In this document: in pieces, positions 7,074 to 16,992 of the stretch | Position numbering within the stretch: the first letter of the stretch is position 1 | Layout of the letters: the number at the start of each line of letters is the position of its first letter | NCBI GenBank assembly: GCA_947457075.1 | Contig: CANGUG010000017.1 | Location: forward strand, 1 to 51,084 | Direction of reading: 5' to 3' | From: Bacteroidota bacterium | GTDB lineage: Bacteria > Bacteroidota > Bacteroidia > Chitinophagales > Chitinophagaceae | Length of the DNA: 51,084 nucleotides | Program-made: the position numbers and the translations under genes | The notes under the pieces: generated by a model | Databases searched by the model: none | What the model saw: only the letters and a program-made list of their open reading frames with translations | What the model was told of the DNA's origin: nothing

Positions 7074-7081
7074 AGTACATT
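7074..7081 (+). promoter_or_regulatory. -7 promoter element (TACATTTG) of the SDR gene
   Basis: An exact TAnnTTTG element ends at 7081. It overlaps the possible TTG start at 7081 and so supports the ATG at 7099 as the real start. Confidence 0.5.
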
Positions 7082-7098
7082 TGTGTAAATTCTATCTC

Positions 7099-7905
7099 AT
7101 GGCTAATTTCAGCGATAAAATTGTGGTGATTACTGGGGGTTCCGATGGTATCGGAAAAGCCTTGGTGCAACAGTTTTTGGGATTAGGGGCGAAGGTGGCT
7201 ACCTGTGGTCGAAATGCCCAAAAATTAACGGTATTAGTGGAGGAAAACCCGCAAGCGCAGTTGTTTACCATGCAGGTGGATGTAGTGAACCAAGCACAGG
7301 TGGAGGATTTTGTGCAGGCGGTGGTGAATCACTGGGGTGGGATTGATATGCTTATCAATAATGCGGGTATTTCCATGCGCGCTTTAGTAAGTGAAGTGTC
7401 TATCGAAACCCTTAAAAATGTAATGGATATTAATTTTTGGGGTACCGTTTATACCACGAAAGCGGCCCTCCCTTTTGTGCAAAAAGCCAATGGGGTCATT
7501 GTAGGGGTTTCCAGTATCGCAGGTTATAGAGGTTTGCCGGGCCGTAGCGGTTATTCGGCTTCGAAATATGCCTTAAATGGTTGGCTAGAAGCATTAAGGA
7601 CTGAATTATATGGTTCAGGCACCCATGTAATGTGGGTTTGTCCGGGTTTCACCAGTTCCAATATCCGCAATGCGGCCCTGAATAAGGATGCCCAAGCGCA
7701 AGGAGAATCGCCTATGGATGAAGGAGCCATGATGAGTTCCGAAGAATGTGCCCAACATATTATTCATGCCATTGCAAAGCGCAAACGTAGCCTGGTATTG
7801 ACATTTACGGGGAAGCGTACCGTGTTTATGAATAAATTTTTCCCGGCATGGGCCGATAAATTGGCCTATCATTTCTTTTTTAAGAATGGCAAATTGGTAA
7901 AATAA
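7099..7905 (+). CDS. SDR family NAD(P)-dependent oxidoreductase
   Basis: This 268-residue Rossmann protein has all classical short-chain dehydrogenase motifs: cofactor loop TGGSDGIG (residues 12-19), NNAG (87-90), catalytic Ser in VSSIAG (138-139) and YSASK (Tyr152, Lys156). The substrate cannot be read from sequence; it could be a 3-ketoacyl or 3-ketosphinganine-type reductase, or another small carbonyl reductase. I chose the ATG at 7099 because the family begins at this distance from the glycine motif and the -7 box overlaps the earlier TTG. The SAM hydrolase gene follows 29 bases later and may share the transcript. Confidence 0.9.
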   Translation: MANFSDKIVVITGGSDGIGKALVQQFLGLGAKVATCGRNAQKLTVLVEENPQAQLFTMQVDVVNQAQVEDFVQAVVNHWGGIDMLINNAGISMRALVSEVSIETLKNVMDINFWGTVYTTKAALPFVQKANGVIVGVSSIAGYRGLPGRSGYSASKYALNGWLEALRTELYGSGTHVMWVCPGFTSSNIRNAALNKDAQAQGESPMDEGAMMSSEECAQHIIHAIAKRKRSLVLTFTGKRTVFMNKFFPAWADKLAYHFFFKNGKLVK

Positions 7906-7934
7906 ATACCTAATTTATTCGTTACTAATAAGAT

Positions 7935-8756
7935 ATGCCCGTTATCACATTAACATCAGATATTGGCCAAGAGGATTTTATTATTGGTGCTGTTAAGGGC
8001 CAAATTTTGTCAATTATTCCAGGCTGTCAAATAGCGGATATCACCCATCAACTTTCCAGCAAAAACTATTTACAAGGGGCCTATATTTTTAATAATGCTG
8101 CAAAGCATTACCCTTCGGGCACAGTGCATATTGTGATGGTTAATTTTTTTCAATATCCATCGGATCATGTTTTATTCGCACACTTTAATGGACACTTTTT
8201 TATCACGCCTGACAATGGTTTCTTAACCATGATGTTGGGGATTAAGCCTAGTGAAATTGTGGCCATCGATATAAAAGGAGCCAATACTTTTGTGCAAATT
8301 ACTGAGCGCATCATTGAATCAGTCGCTTACTTTTTTGCATCCAGTAATTTATTGGAAGCAGGCACCCCCATTGATAAAATCGTGGAAATATTTCCAACCC
8401 AACCTAAGTTTGATGCCAATTGGATGGAAGGGCAAATTATTTTCATTGACCAATTTGAGAATGTGGTGGTCAATATTAGGCAGGAGGAGTTTGAAAAGCA
8501 CGCAAAAGGAAGACCTTTTAAAATTGTTTTTACCCGCAATGAAACCATCGAAGTGCTGAGTCGCAATTATGGTGCCGTCCCCGTGGCCGATAAATTGGCC
8601 TGGTTTAACTCGGCAGGGTATCTGGAAATTTCGGTACGTGGAGGCAATATGGCCGGGTTATTTGGCTTGAGCAAATACGATGAAAATCAAATGAGTAAGC
8701 AGCGCCCTAACGACAATAAGTGGTTTTTTCAGATGGTGCGTATTTTCTTTGAATAG
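7935..8756 (+). CDS. SAM hydroxide adenosyltransferase / S-adenosylmethionine hydrolase (DUF62 family)
   Basis: The protein begins ITLTSDIGQEDFIIGAVKGQ and continues with ADITHQLSSKNYLQGAYIF, the N-terminal signature of the DUF62/SalL-fluorinase superfamily, whose non-halogenating members hydrolyse S-adenosylmethionine to adenosine and methionine. The C-terminal beta-barrel carries IDQFENVVVNI and the SAGYLEISVRGGN segment typical of the family. At 273 residues it has the normal length. It is probably cytoplasmic and trims the SAM pool. AhcY, which also liberates adenosine, is encoded 18 kb away. Confidence 0.88.
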   Translation: MPVITLTSDIGQEDFIIGAVKGQILSIIPGCQIADITHQLSSKNYLQGAYIFNNAAKHYPSGTVHIVMVNFFQYPSDHVLFAHFNGHFFITPDNGFLTMMLGIKPSEIVAIDIKGANTFVQITERIIESVAYFFASSNLLEAGTPIDKIVEIFPTQPKFDANWMEGQIIFIDQFENVVVNIRQEEFEKHAKGRPFKIVFTRNETIEVLSRNYGAVPVADKLAWFNSAGYLEISVRGGNMAGLFGLSKYDENQMSKQRPNDNKWFFQMVRIFFE

Positions 8757-8779
8757 TCCCTTTTTTTGGGTTATTTTTG
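8748..8779 (+). promoter_or_regulatory. promoter of lpdA
   Basis: TTTG (8748-8751), a 20-base spacer and TATTTTTG (8772-8779) match the Bacteroidota consensus. The start would be near 8784, giving a leader of about 30 bases. The upstream element overlaps the end of the SAM hydrolase gene. Confidence 0.65.
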
Positions 8780-8813
8780 CACCCTCATTCAATTACTCAA
8801 AAACTCACATAAA

Positions 8814-10223
8814 ATGGCATACGACGTAATCGTAATAGGTAGTGGTCCTGGTGGATATCCAGCGGCAATCCGTGCATCTCAATTAGGTTTAAAAGTGGCA
8901 ATTATTGAAAAGGAAAGTTTAGGCGGCGTTTGTTTAAACTGGGGATGTATTCCAACAAAAGCTTTATTAAAAAGTGCACAAGTATATGAATACTTAAAAC
9001 ATAGTGCGGATTACGGTGTAACCGCTACAGGGGTGGCACATGATTTTGGAAAAGTAATTTCTAGAAGCCGAGGTGTAGCCGATAAAATGAGCAAGGGCGT
9101 CCAATATTTATTGAAGAAAAATAAAATCGACGTAGTAATGGGCTATGGTAAGGTTTTATCAAGAGGCAAGGTGGAAGTTAAAGCGGCTGACGGATCAACA
9201 CAGGTGTTGGATACAAAATATATTGTAATTGCAACAGGCGGACGTTCAAGAGAATTGCCTAACCTTCCTCAGGATGGTAAAAAAGTATTGGGTTACCGTG
9301 AAGCAATGGTATTACAACAACAACCTAAAAGCATGATTATTGTAGGTAGTGGTGCGATAGGTGTTGAGTTTGCATATGTTTACAATAGCATGGGAACGAA
9401 AGTAACTATCGTTGAATTCCTGCCAAGAATTGTGCCTGTGGAAGACGAGGATATTTCTAAAGAGTTAGAAAAGCAATATAAAAAACAAGGTATTGAAATT
9501 ATGACCAACGCTTCGGTAGAATCATTAGATACTGCTGGTGCTGGCGTTAAGGCGAAAGTGAAATTACAAGATGGCTCTATTGTAACCTTGGAAGCTGATG
9601 TAGTTTTAAGTGCTGTGGGTGTGGTGGCGAATATTGAAAATTTAGGATTAGAATCAAATGGGGTTAAAACAGATAAAGGCAGAATTATTGTAGATAAGTT
9701 CCAACAAACAAGTATTGCTGGTATTTATGCAATTGGAGACTGTTCTCCTGGACAGGCATTAGCCCATGTGGCTGCAAAGGAAGGAATTAATGCAGCCGAG
9801 CATATGGCTTATTTGGAAAAGAAGCATGCTCATATGCCAGAGGCCATTGATTATAATAATGTTCCTGGTTGTACTTATTGCACACCTGAAATTTCAAGTG
9901 TAGGCTATACCGAGAAAGCGGCTAAGGAAGCTGGTTATGAAATTAAAGTAGGTAAGTTTCCATTTATGGCATCAGGAAAAGCTTCTGCTGCAGGAGCAAC
10001 AGAAGGATTTGTAAAAGTAATTTTTGATGCGAAATACGGCGAATTCTTAGGATGTCATATGATTGGTATGAACGTAACAGATATGATTGCAGAAGCAGTC
10101 GTGGCCCGTAAATTAGAAACCACTGCACATGAAATTTTAAATGCGATTCACCCACACCCAACAATGAGTGAAGGATTGAAGGAAGCGGTTGCGGCAGCAT
10201 ATGGCGAAGCAATTGATATCTAA
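8814..10223 (+). CDS. lpdA: dihydrolipoyl dehydrogenase (E3)
   Basis: The enzyme reoxidises dihydrolipoamide in the pyruvate, 2-oxoglutarate or branched-chain dehydrogenase complexes and in the glycine cleavage system, using FAD and NAD. Visible features: FAD-binding GSGPGGYPAA, redox disulfide GGVCLNWGC (Cys40, Cys45), NAD-binding GSGAIGVEFA, FAD motif YAIGDC and the dimer-interface HPHPTMSE (His448, Glu453). The ATG at 8814 gives 469 residues, the usual length; an in-frame extension from 8766 would overlap the promoter. The partner E1 and E2 genes are not nearby. A terminator-like hairpin follows at 10242. Confidence 0.96.
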   Translation: MAYDVIVIGSGPGGYPAAIRASQLGLKVAIIEKESLGGVCLNWGCIPTKALLKSAQVYEYLKHSADYGVTATGVAHDFGKVISRSRGVADKMSKGVQYLLKKNKIDVVMGYGKVLSRGKVEVKAADGSTQVLDTKYIVIATGGRSRELPNLPQDGKKVLGYREAMVLQQQPKSMIIVGSGAIGVEFAYVYNSMGTKVTIVEFLPRIVPVEDEDISKELEKQYKKQGIEIMTNASVESLDTAGAGVKAKVKLQDGSIVTLEADVVLSAVGVVANIENLGLESNGVKTDKGRIIVDKFQQTSIAGIYAIGDCSPGQALAHVAAKEGINAAEHMAYLEKKHAHMPEAIDYNNVPGCTYCTPEISSVGYTEKAAKEAGYEIKVGKFPFMASGKASAAGATEGFVKVIFDAKYGEFLGCHMIGMNVTDMIAEAVVARKLETTAHEILNAIHPHPTMSEGLKEAVAAAYGEAIDI

Positions 10224-10241
10224 CTAATGTAAGAATATATG

Positions 10242-10285
10242 AAATGGCTCGTGATTCAATTCATTTTGAATGCGGGCCATTTTTA
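10242..10285 (+). terminator. probable terminator of lpdA
   Basis: AAATGGC at 10243 pairs with GCCATTT at 10276 around a loop that itself holds the complementary pair TTCAA/TTGAA. A short T-run follows. Confidence 0.6.
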
Positions 10286-10366
10286 ATAAAATGTGGAATT
10301 GGAATGTAAGCGATAGCGATTTTTAAGATGACTTAAAATTTTCATTAAAGAAGGAACAGAATATAA

Positions 10367-11953
10367 ATGAAGTACGAAAAAGAAATAAATAGGCGTAAGA
10401 CTTTTGCGATTATCTCTCACCCCGATGCTGGTAAAACCACTTTGACTGAGAAATTATTATTGTTTGGTGGTGCCATTCAAACAGCGGGTGCAGTTAAAAG
10501 CAATAAAATTAAAAAGCATGCCACTTCGGATTTCATGGAAATTGAACGTCAAAGAGGTATCTCCGTAGCTACTTCGGTGATGTCATTTGAGTACAAAGGA
10601 AACTTAATCAATTTATTGGATACGCCAGGGCACAAGGATTTTGCGGAGGATACGTATCGTACTTTAACTGCAGTGGACAGTGTTATTTTGGTGATTGATA
10701 GTGTGAACGGGGTGGAGCCGCAAACACGCCGCTTAATGGAAGTGTGTAGTATGCGTGCCACGCCGGTAATTGTGTTCATTAATAAAATGGACCGTGATGG
10801 TAAAAATCGATTCGACTTATTAGAGGAAATAGAGGCGGAGTTAAAAATTTCTTTACATCCCATGACCTGGCCAATTAATAGTGGTAAGGAATTTAAAGGG
10901 GTTTATAATTTGCACGATAAAAGTCTGCGTTTATTTACTGCTAGCACCAAGGCCGATGATGAGGATGTGGTAGCCATTGCCGATTTGTCTAGTCCGGTAT
11001 TGCAACAAAAAGTGGGTGACCGCGATGCGGATTTATTAAGAGAGGATGTGGAATTAATTGATGGGGTATATGGTGCACTCAATCCGTTGGATTACTTGCA
11101 AGGTAAAATTGCCCCCGTATTTTTTGGATCGGCGGTAAATAATTTTGGAGTACAAGAAATGTTGGATACGTTTATTCAAATTGCACCTACACCGCGTGAT
11201 CGTGAAACCAGTGTACGAAAAGTGCAAGCGGGTGAGGACAAGTTCAGCGGCTTTATTTTTAAGATTCATGCCAACTTAGATCCGAAGCACCGTGACCGTA
11301 TTGCTTTTATGCGTGTATGTAGTGGTAAGTTTGAGCGCAATAAGTATTACAAGCATGTGCGTTTGGAAAAGGAAGTGCGTTTCACCAATCCCTATACTTT
11401 CCTAGCCCGTAGCAAGGATATTGTAGAGGATGCTTATCCTGGCGATGTGGTAGGTTTATTTGATACGGGTAATTTTAAAATTGGAGATACTTTAACGGAA
11501 GGAGAGAAGTTTTATTTCACAGGTATCCCCACTTTTTCTCCTGAAATATTTAAGGAATTGGTGAATAAGGATCCAATGAAAACAAAGCAATTGGAAAAAG
11601 GAATTCAACAGTTAACCGACGAAGGGGTAGCACAGTTGTTTACACAGTTTGGCGGTAACAAAAAAATTATTGGTTGTGTGGGTGATTTGCAATTTGAAGT
11701 GATTCAATACCGTTTATTGCAGGAATATGGTGCGGCCTGTGAATTCAGAACCCTACCTTTTTATAAAGCATGTTGGTTAACTTCTGCTGATAAAAATAAA
11801 TTGAATGATTTCTTAAGATTCAAACAACAAAATGCGGCGGAGGATAAGGATGGCTCCCCGGTGTATTTAGCACAAAGTGAATGGTTTTTGAACACTGAAA
11901 TTACCAATAACCCAGAGATTACTTTCCATTTTACCAATGAAGTCAATAAATAA
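10367..11953 (+). CDS. prfC: peptide chain release factor 3 (RF3)
   Basis: RF3 is a GTPase that removes RF1 or RF2 from the ribosome after termination. The 528-residue length equals the family norm. G-motifs are SHPDAGKTT (residues 17-25), DTPGH (85-89) and NKMD (139-142). The switch-1 region with [12 protein letters not shown] and the C-terminal segment [19 protein letters not shown] (here [11 protein letters not shown]) are typical. It lies between lpdA and rimO on the same strand with gaps of 143 and 68 bases, so it is probably transcribed separately from lpdA. Confidence 0.96.
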   Translation: MKYEKEINRRKTFAIISHPDAGKTTLTEKLLLFGGAIQTAGAVKSNKIKKHATSDFMEIERQRGISVATSVMSFEYKGNLINLLDTPGHKDFAEDTYRTLTAVDSVILVIDSVNGVEPQTRRLMEVCSMRATPVIVFINKMDRDGKNRFDLLEEIEAELKISLHPMTWPINSGKEFKGVYNLHDKSLRLFTASTKADDEDVVAIADLSSPVLQQKVGDRDADLLREDVELIDGVYGALNPLDYLQGKIAPVFFGSAVNNFGVQEMLDTFIQIAPTPRDRETSVRKVQAGEDKFSGFIFKIHANLDPKHRDRIAFMRVCSGKFERNKYYKHVRLEKEVRFTNPYTFLARSKDIVEDAYPGDVVGLFDTGNFKIGDTLTEGEKFYFTGIPTFSPEIFKELVNKDPMKTKQLEKGIQQLTDEGVAQLFTQFGGNKKIIGCVGDLQFEVIQYRLLQEYGAACEFRTLPFYKACWLTSADKNKLNDFLRFKQQNAAEDKDGSPVYLAQSEWFLNTEITNNPEITFHFTNEVNK

Positions 11954-12021
11954 ACTGGTAAATTAATTGTGCGAAACATTAATCAACTGACAGAAAACCT
12001 AGGCGCCTAAAAAAATAAAAT

Positions 12022-13329
12022 ATGAAGTCAAAATCTTTAAAACAAAACAAAGTAAATATCATCACTTTAGGTTGTAGTAAAAACCTAGTGGATAGTGAAA
12101 TGTTAAGTGGCCAATTGGCAGCGAATGATATTGATGTGGTGCATGAGAATAAAAAATTGGATCATAATATTGTGGTCGTTAATACCTGTGGTTTTATTGA
12201 CAAGGCGAAAGAGGAAAGTGTGAATACCATTTTGGATCAGGTGGCATTAAAACAAAAAGGAAAGTTAGATAAGGTATATGTAACAGGTTGTTTGAGCGAA
12301 AGATATAGAGGTGATTTAGCCGCAGAAATCCCTGAAGTAGATGCCTGGTTTGGTACCATGGAACTTCCTTTAATGTTAAATCAACTCAATGCGGATTATA
12401 AGGCCGAACTTTTAGGAGAACGTTTATTAAGTACGCCACAACATTATGCGTATTTAAAAATTAGTGAAGGTTGTAATCGTACCTGTGCGTTTTGCGCCAT
12501 TCCTTTAATGCGCGGACAGCATGTGAGTAAAACCATTGAGCAATTGGTAGAGGAAGCAAAAGGATTAGTGAAAAAAGGGGTGAAGGAAGTAATGTTAATT
12601 GCACAGGAATTAACTTATTATGGATTGGATATTTATAAGGAGCGTGCCTTGCCTAAATTATTGAATGCATTAGCAGATGTGGAAGGATTGGAGTGGATTC
12701 GCTTGCACTATGCTTACCCTAGTAAGTTTCCTTTGGAAGTTTTGGATGTGATGCGGGAGCGGGACAATATTTGTAAATACATTGACATCCCTTTACAGCA
12801 TGCGAGCAATAATATGCTTAAAGCCATGCGTCGTAATATAACGCGTGAGGAAATGACCGAGCTAATTATGGAAATCAGAAAACGTGTGCCGGGTATTGCC
12901 ATAAGAACTACTTTGATTACGGGGTTCCCTGGTGAAACCTTGGAAGATGTAGAGGAGTTAAAAGAATTTTTACAATTACATAAGTTTGACCGAGTAGGCA
13001 TCTTCACTTATAGCCACGAGGAAAATACCAGTGCCTATGATTTAGTGGATGACGTTCCTGCCGAGGAAAAACAACGCCGCGCCGAGGAAATCATGGAAGT
13101 GCAACAAGAAATTAGTCTTGCCATTAACCAAGCCAAAGAAGGCCAAACACTTAAAGTAATTATTGATAAAAAAGAAGCAGGTCGTTGGTTAGGTCGCACT
13201 CAATTTGATAGTGTTGAAGTGGATAATGAAGTAGTCATTAATACCAACAAGCGCTTGAAGTCGGGAGATATGGTGATGGTAAAAATCACCAAGGCTTATG
13301 ACTATGACTTAGAAGGAGAATTGGTTTAA
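12022..13329 (+). CDS. rimO: ribosomal protein S12 methylthiotransferase
   Basis: RimO is a radical-SAM enzyme with two Fe-S clusters that adds a methylthio group to an aspartate of ribosomal protein S12. The N-terminal cluster ligands are Cys18 (TLGCSKN), Cys56 (NTCGF) and Cys90 (TGCLSERY). The radical-SAM cluster is CNRTCAFC (Cys151, 155, 158). A C-terminal TRAM domain starts at about residue 370. The SEGCNRTCAFCAIPLMRG form and lack of extra N-terminal sequence fit RimO rather than MiaB. It follows prfC, another translation gene, on the same strand. Confidence 0.95.
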   Translation: MKSKSLKQNKVNIITLGCSKNLVDSEMLSGQLAANDIDVVHENKKLDHNIVVVNTCGFIDKAKEESVNTILDQVALKQKGKLDKVYVTGCLSERYRGDLAAEIPEVDAWFGTMELPLMLNQLNADYKAELLGERLLSTPQHYAYLKISEGCNRTCAFCAIPLMRGQHVSKTIEQLVEEAKGLVKKGVKEVMLIAQELTYYGLDIYKERALPKLLNALADVEGLEWIRLHYAYPSKFPLEVLDVMRERDNICKYIDIPLQHASNNMLKAMRRNITREEMTELIMEIRKRVPGIAIRTTLITGFPGETLEDVEELKEFLQLHKFDRVGIFTYSHEENTSAYDLVDDVPAEEKQRRAEEIMEVQQEISLAINQAKEGQTLKVIIDKKEAGRWLGRTQFDSVEVDNEVVINTNKRLKSGDMVMVKITKAYDYDLEGELV

Positions 13330-13369
13330 AAGGAGAATTGATATAATAAGGAGCGTAAGTTTATTTCAG

Positions 13370-14650
13370 CTACTTAACTATATACAATCTAGCACTTGGG
13401 TCTATCGTTTTTTTTGAAAAGTAATACACTGCAATACCGCTCAAAACAAAATAGCCTATCACAATAGGTGCAATCATGGGTGAAATGCTATTAGAGCCAA
13501 ACCATTCCCCGGTTTGTGCAATGAATGCAACACAAGCAATATTTTTTACTGCTTCTAATATCCAAGCATATTTAGCGCGGTCCATTAACTCGGTAAGGGC
13601 ATACACTTGTACGAAAATAAATCCTCCGTATATAAATAAATGAGCAATGCTTAATTGTTTAATCATGGCCACATTGGCAAATAAATAACTTACTAATAAA
13701 AGCATGCAAATTAATTGTGCCCATAAATAAGCTTGAAACCCTTTAGATGCCGGTGTGTCATATTTTTCAAAATGATACACATCTTCAATTTTATACACTG
13801 GGTAGTTTTTAGCCACATCTGCTGGTCTCCAACCGAGTGGCATAAACCAAATACGCAACTTATCCTTCCAGCTTTTTGCATGCCAGGCATCTTTGATCAA
13901 TAGCCATAAATGCATGAAATTAATTTTAATGGGGTTCCAAGTGCGTACCGGGCGGGTTACTCCATATACGGCGGGGATATTGGCTTGCTCTTCCTGATAA
14001 GTGCCAAACATCCTGTCCCAGAAAATAAAAATCTGTCCATAATTTTTATCTAAATACTCGGGATTGATTGCATGGTGTACGCGGTGATGGGAGGGGGTGA
14101 CTATGATATATTCCAAGAAACCCATTCTTCCAATATGTCGGGTATGGTACCAGAATTGTGCAAATAAATGTAAAGGCGCTACCACTGCAATCACTTTTTC
14201 AGGCACTCCTAATAATGCTGCAGGAATTAACAATACGACATAAATTTTCACATAAACCGAAATGCTTTGTCTTAAGGCACAAGCTAAATTATACTCCTCA
14301 CTGCTATGATGCACAATATGGTTGTTCCAGAAAAAATTAATGGAATGTGCCAATCGATGTATCCAATAGCCTGCAAAGTCCAACGCAAAAAAGGCAATTA
14401 CATACAAAAGCCAACTCGATTGAATATGTACAATGGCTAAATGCTTCACTAACCAACCATAACTAATAATGGCAATACTAAGTCCAAGTACATCCTTGGT
14501 GGAATTGGTAACCCCCGAACTTAAGCTAGAGACCATGTCTAAAGTACGTACCGTATCAAAGCCTTTTCTCCAACCGTACCATTTTTCAAATACCACCAAT
14601 AATAAAAAAAGAGGCATGGCAATAATGAGTATTTTACCGTAGGTTTCCAT
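13370..14650 (-). CDS. sterol desaturase / fatty acid hydroxylase family membrane protein
   Basis: The 426-residue protein carries the three histidine clusters of di-iron membrane hydroxylases: HRLAH, HIVHH (before SSEEYN) and HHRVHH. They lie between hydrophobic helices in the first 220 residues. A further C-terminal region of about 150 residues has four or more transmembrane helices. This extended form resembles bacterial relatives of alkylglycerol monooxygenase, but the substrate cannot be inferred. It would act in the inner membrane on a lipid. It converges on rimO with 40 bases between stops. Confidence 0.88.
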   Translation of the reverse strand: METYGKILIIAMPLFLLLVVFEKWYGWRKGFDTVRTLDMVSSLSSGVTNSTKDVLGLSIAIISYGWLVKHLAIVHIQSSWLLYVIAFFALDFAGYWIHRLAHSINFFWNNHIVHHSSEEYNLACALRQSISVYVKIYVVLLIPAALLGVPEKVIAVVAPLHLFAQFWYHTRHIGRMGFLEYIIVTPSHHRVHHAINPEYLDKNYGQIFIFWDRMFGTYQEEQANIPAVYGVTRPVRTWNPIKINFMHLWLLIKDAWHAKSWKDKLRIWFMPLGWRPADVAKNYPVYKIEDVYHFEKYDTPASKGFQAYLWAQLICMLLLVSYLFANVAMIKQLSIAHLFIYGGFIFVQVYALTELMDRAKYAWILEAVKNIACVAFIAQTGEWFGSNSISPMIAPIVIGYFVLSGIAVYYFSKKTIDPSARLYIVK

Positions 14651-14750
14651 ATTTTAGTTTTTATCAAGCATTCTTCAATCTGCTACCAAATGTATCATTT
14701 TTATCTTAATTTGCATCCGAATATAAAGCAGCTGTTTAGTACAAAATTAT

Positions 14751-16352
14751 ATGAATTTTAAAGCCACTCAAATACCTTATCATGCCACTGGATTATTTTC
14801 CCAGTTGATTAGGGATTATGTGGATGCAAAAGGAACAGCCAGGGATTTTGTACAATATGCTCCTAATTTGGAAGGCGTACAAAAAGCCATTGCTGCCAGA
14901 AAGGATTTTGGCGTGAACAGGCCTCTGCTTGTGGAAGTATTAAAAGCGCAATATGGGACAATCCCTTCCACAAAAGCGGTGACTGATAATATTAATGCAC
15001 TATTAGCCGACAATACTTATGTGGTTACCACAGCGCATCAGCCTAATATTTTTACAGGGCCTTTGTATTTTTTTTATAAAATAATTCATGCCATTCAATT
15101 GGCTGCTGAATTAAAAAAGCAATTCCCTGAAAACAATTATGTACCTGTGTATTATATGGGTTCAGAGGATGCAGATATTGATGAGGTAGGTAGTTTTCAT
15201 TTAGGTGGGGACCCATTGCAATGGCAAACTAAACAGACGGGAGCTATTGGTAGGATGAAAGTAGATGATGGTTTACTAAGTTTACTCCAAAATTTGGAAG
15301 GGTATTGGTCCGTGAAGGCGCATGGGAAGGAGGCGATAAATGCGTTGAAACAAGCTTATAAAAAAGGGGATACAATCAATGAAGCTACACTTAGTTTAGT
15401 CAATAGTTATTTTGGACAGTATGGATTAGTAGTATTACAACCTGATGAGGCAAAATTAAAGTCATGTTTTGTCCCTGTAATGGAAAAAGAATTGTTGACC
15501 CAGTTTTCTCATCAAGCTTTACAGCCCACTTTGGCAACATTGCGTGAACAGTATCATGTTCAAACCGAAGGACGAAACATTAATTTATTTTATTTAAAGG
15601 ATAATATTCGCGCGCGTATTGAATTGAACGAAGGAGTATATACCATTGTAGATACCGATATGCGTTTTTCGCAGGCTGAAATAATTGCTGAATTGCATGC
15701 CTATCCCGAACGATTTAGTCCTAATGTAATTTTAAGAGGGCTTTATCAGGAAACAATATTACCAGGTGTTGTTTTTATTGGGGGCGGCGGTGAATTGGCT
15801 TATTGGATGGAATTAAAAGAAGTTTTTGCTAAGGCAGGTGTACATTATCCAGTTTTGCAATTAAGAAATTCGTTTTTATTTATCAATAATAAAATAGCAA
15901 AGCAGTGGAGTGATTTAGGTTTTGATATGGTGGATTTATTCTCTCCCATCAACTTGTTGGAAGCGACCTATGTAAAAGCAAAAACCAACAATGATTTGTC
16001 CTTACATCAGTCTATTCAACAAATGGAGCAGTTGTATCATCAAATACAAGCACAAGCCATTCAGATTGACGCTACTTTGGGGGATCATACCATGAATCTA
16101 TCCAATCAGTCACTGAAAAAAGTGAAGGAATTAGAAAAGAAAATGCTAAAGGCGGAGAAAAAGAAACAAGCAATTGCTATCGAACGCATTCATCATATTA
16201 AGAACAATCTTTTCCCTAAAAATAGTTTGCAAGAAAGGGTAGAACATTTTTCCGAATGGGTAGGCGCTTATGACTGGGCTTGGGTGGAAGCAGTATTGCA
16301 GAATTCCAATTCAATGGAACAAAGCTTTACCATTGTAACCTGTTCAAAATAA
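14751..16352 (+). CDS. bshC: bacillithiol biosynthesis cysteine-adding enzyme
   Basis: BshC adds cysteine to glucosaminyl-malate in the last step of bacillithiol synthesis. Its sequence signature is clear: HQPNIFTGPLYFFYKIIHAI, YYMGSEDADIDEVGSFHLGG and the GVVFIGGGGELAYWMELKE segment. A long C-terminal coiled coil follows, with repeated Lys/Glu/Gln at about residues 420-485. The 533 residues match the family. The presence of BshC indicates that this organism makes bacillithiol; BshA and BshB are not in the window. The gene stands alone between convergent and divergent neighbours. Confidence 0.93.
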   Translation: MNFKATQIPYHATGLFSQLIRDYVDAKGTARDFVQYAPNLEGVQKAIAARKDFGVNRPLLVEVLKAQYGTIPSTKAVTDNINALLADNTYVVTTAHQPNIFTGPLYFFYKIIHAIQLAAELKKQFPENNYVPVYYMGSEDADIDEVGSFHLGGDPLQWQTKQTGAIGRMKVDDGLLSLLQNLEGYWSVKAHGKEAINALKQAYKKGDTINEATLSLVNSYFGQYGLVVLQPDEAKLKSCFVPVMEKELLTQFSHQALQPTLATLREQYHVQTEGRNINLFYLKDNIRARIELNEGVYTIVDTDMRFSQAEIIAELHAYPERFSPNVILRGLYQETILPGVVFIGGGGELAYWMELKEVFAKAGVHYPVLQLRNSFLFINNKIAKQWSDLGFDMVDLFSPINLLEATYVKAKTNNDLSLHQSIQQMEQLYHQIQAQAIQIDATLGDHTMNLSNQSLKKVKELEKKMLKAEKKKQAIAIERIHHIKNNLFPKNSLQERVEHFSEWVGAYDWAWVEAVLQNSNSMEQSFTIVTCSK

Positions 16353-16430
16353 TCAAACGTATTATTTTGGACTAAAGAAACTGTCCGCTTCCTTTTTACA
16401 TTGCTATTCCCATTTTTCTAAATAGGAGGG

Positions 16431-16949
16431 TTACTTATCAAATTCATTATTAAAATCTCCCTTCATTTTATCCACCTTAGCCAATACTTCTGCTTCCATT
16501 GTTAATTTATAGTCCTCCATTGCATTTCCAATATTGGCGTCAGCGCTACCAATAATTTGAGCAGCTAATAAACCTGCATTCTTTGCACCATTTAAAGCAA
16601 CCGTTGCAACAGGCACGCCTGCGGGCATTTGTAAAATAGATAAAACTGAATCCCATCCATCAATTGAATTGCTTGACTTAATTGGGACACCAATTACTGG
16701 TAAGCTAGTTATTGCGGCAATCATCCCTGGTAAATGAGCAGCACCACCCGCACCTGCAATAATTACTTTCAATCCTCTGCTACGGGCATTTTTTGCATAA
16801 TCCATCATTCGCTCAGGTGTACGATGTGCGGACACCACGGTTAATTCAAATGGGATATTGAATGTTTTTAAAACATCGGCAGCGGACTGCATAATGTTTA
16901 AATCACTGTCGCTTCCCATAATGATACCTACAATTGCTGGATTGGCCAT
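16431..16949 (-). CDS. purE: N5-carboxyaminoimidazole ribonucleotide mutase
   Basis: PurE converts N5-CAIR to CAIR in purine synthesis. The 172-residue protein shows the family motifs [12 protein letters not shown], the SAHRTPERM active-site loop, [12 protein letters not shown] and [19 protein letters not shown]. It is of the short bacterial class I type that needs PurK as partner; PurK is not in the window. A -7 element lies 24 bases upstream on the minus strand (16973-16980). Confidence 0.96.
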   Translation of the reverse strand: MANPAIVGIIMGSDSDLNIMQSAADVLKTFNIPFELTVVSAHRTPERMMDYAKNARSRGLKVIIAGAGGAAHLPGMIAAITSLPVIGVPIKSSNSIDGWDSVLSILQMPAGVPVATVALNGAKNAGLLAAQIIGSADANIGNAMEDYKLTMEAEVLAKVDKMKGDFNNEFDK

Positions 16950-16972
16950 AAGATGTTTTTTGTACTGTATTG

Positions 16973-16980
16973 CAAAGATA
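16973..16980 (-). promoter_or_regulatory. -7 promoter element of purE (TATCTTTG, minus strand)
   Basis: An exact TAnnTTTG on the minus strand lies between the GH29 stop and the purE start, suggesting that purE has its own promoter. No convincing -33 TTTG was found. Confidence 0.4.
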
Positions 16981-16992
16981 ATTAAACTTAAA

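Noticed and set aside
7081..7098. TTG start for the SDR gene
   Set aside because: The TTG overlaps the -7 box TACATTTG and would add six residues not expected in the family.
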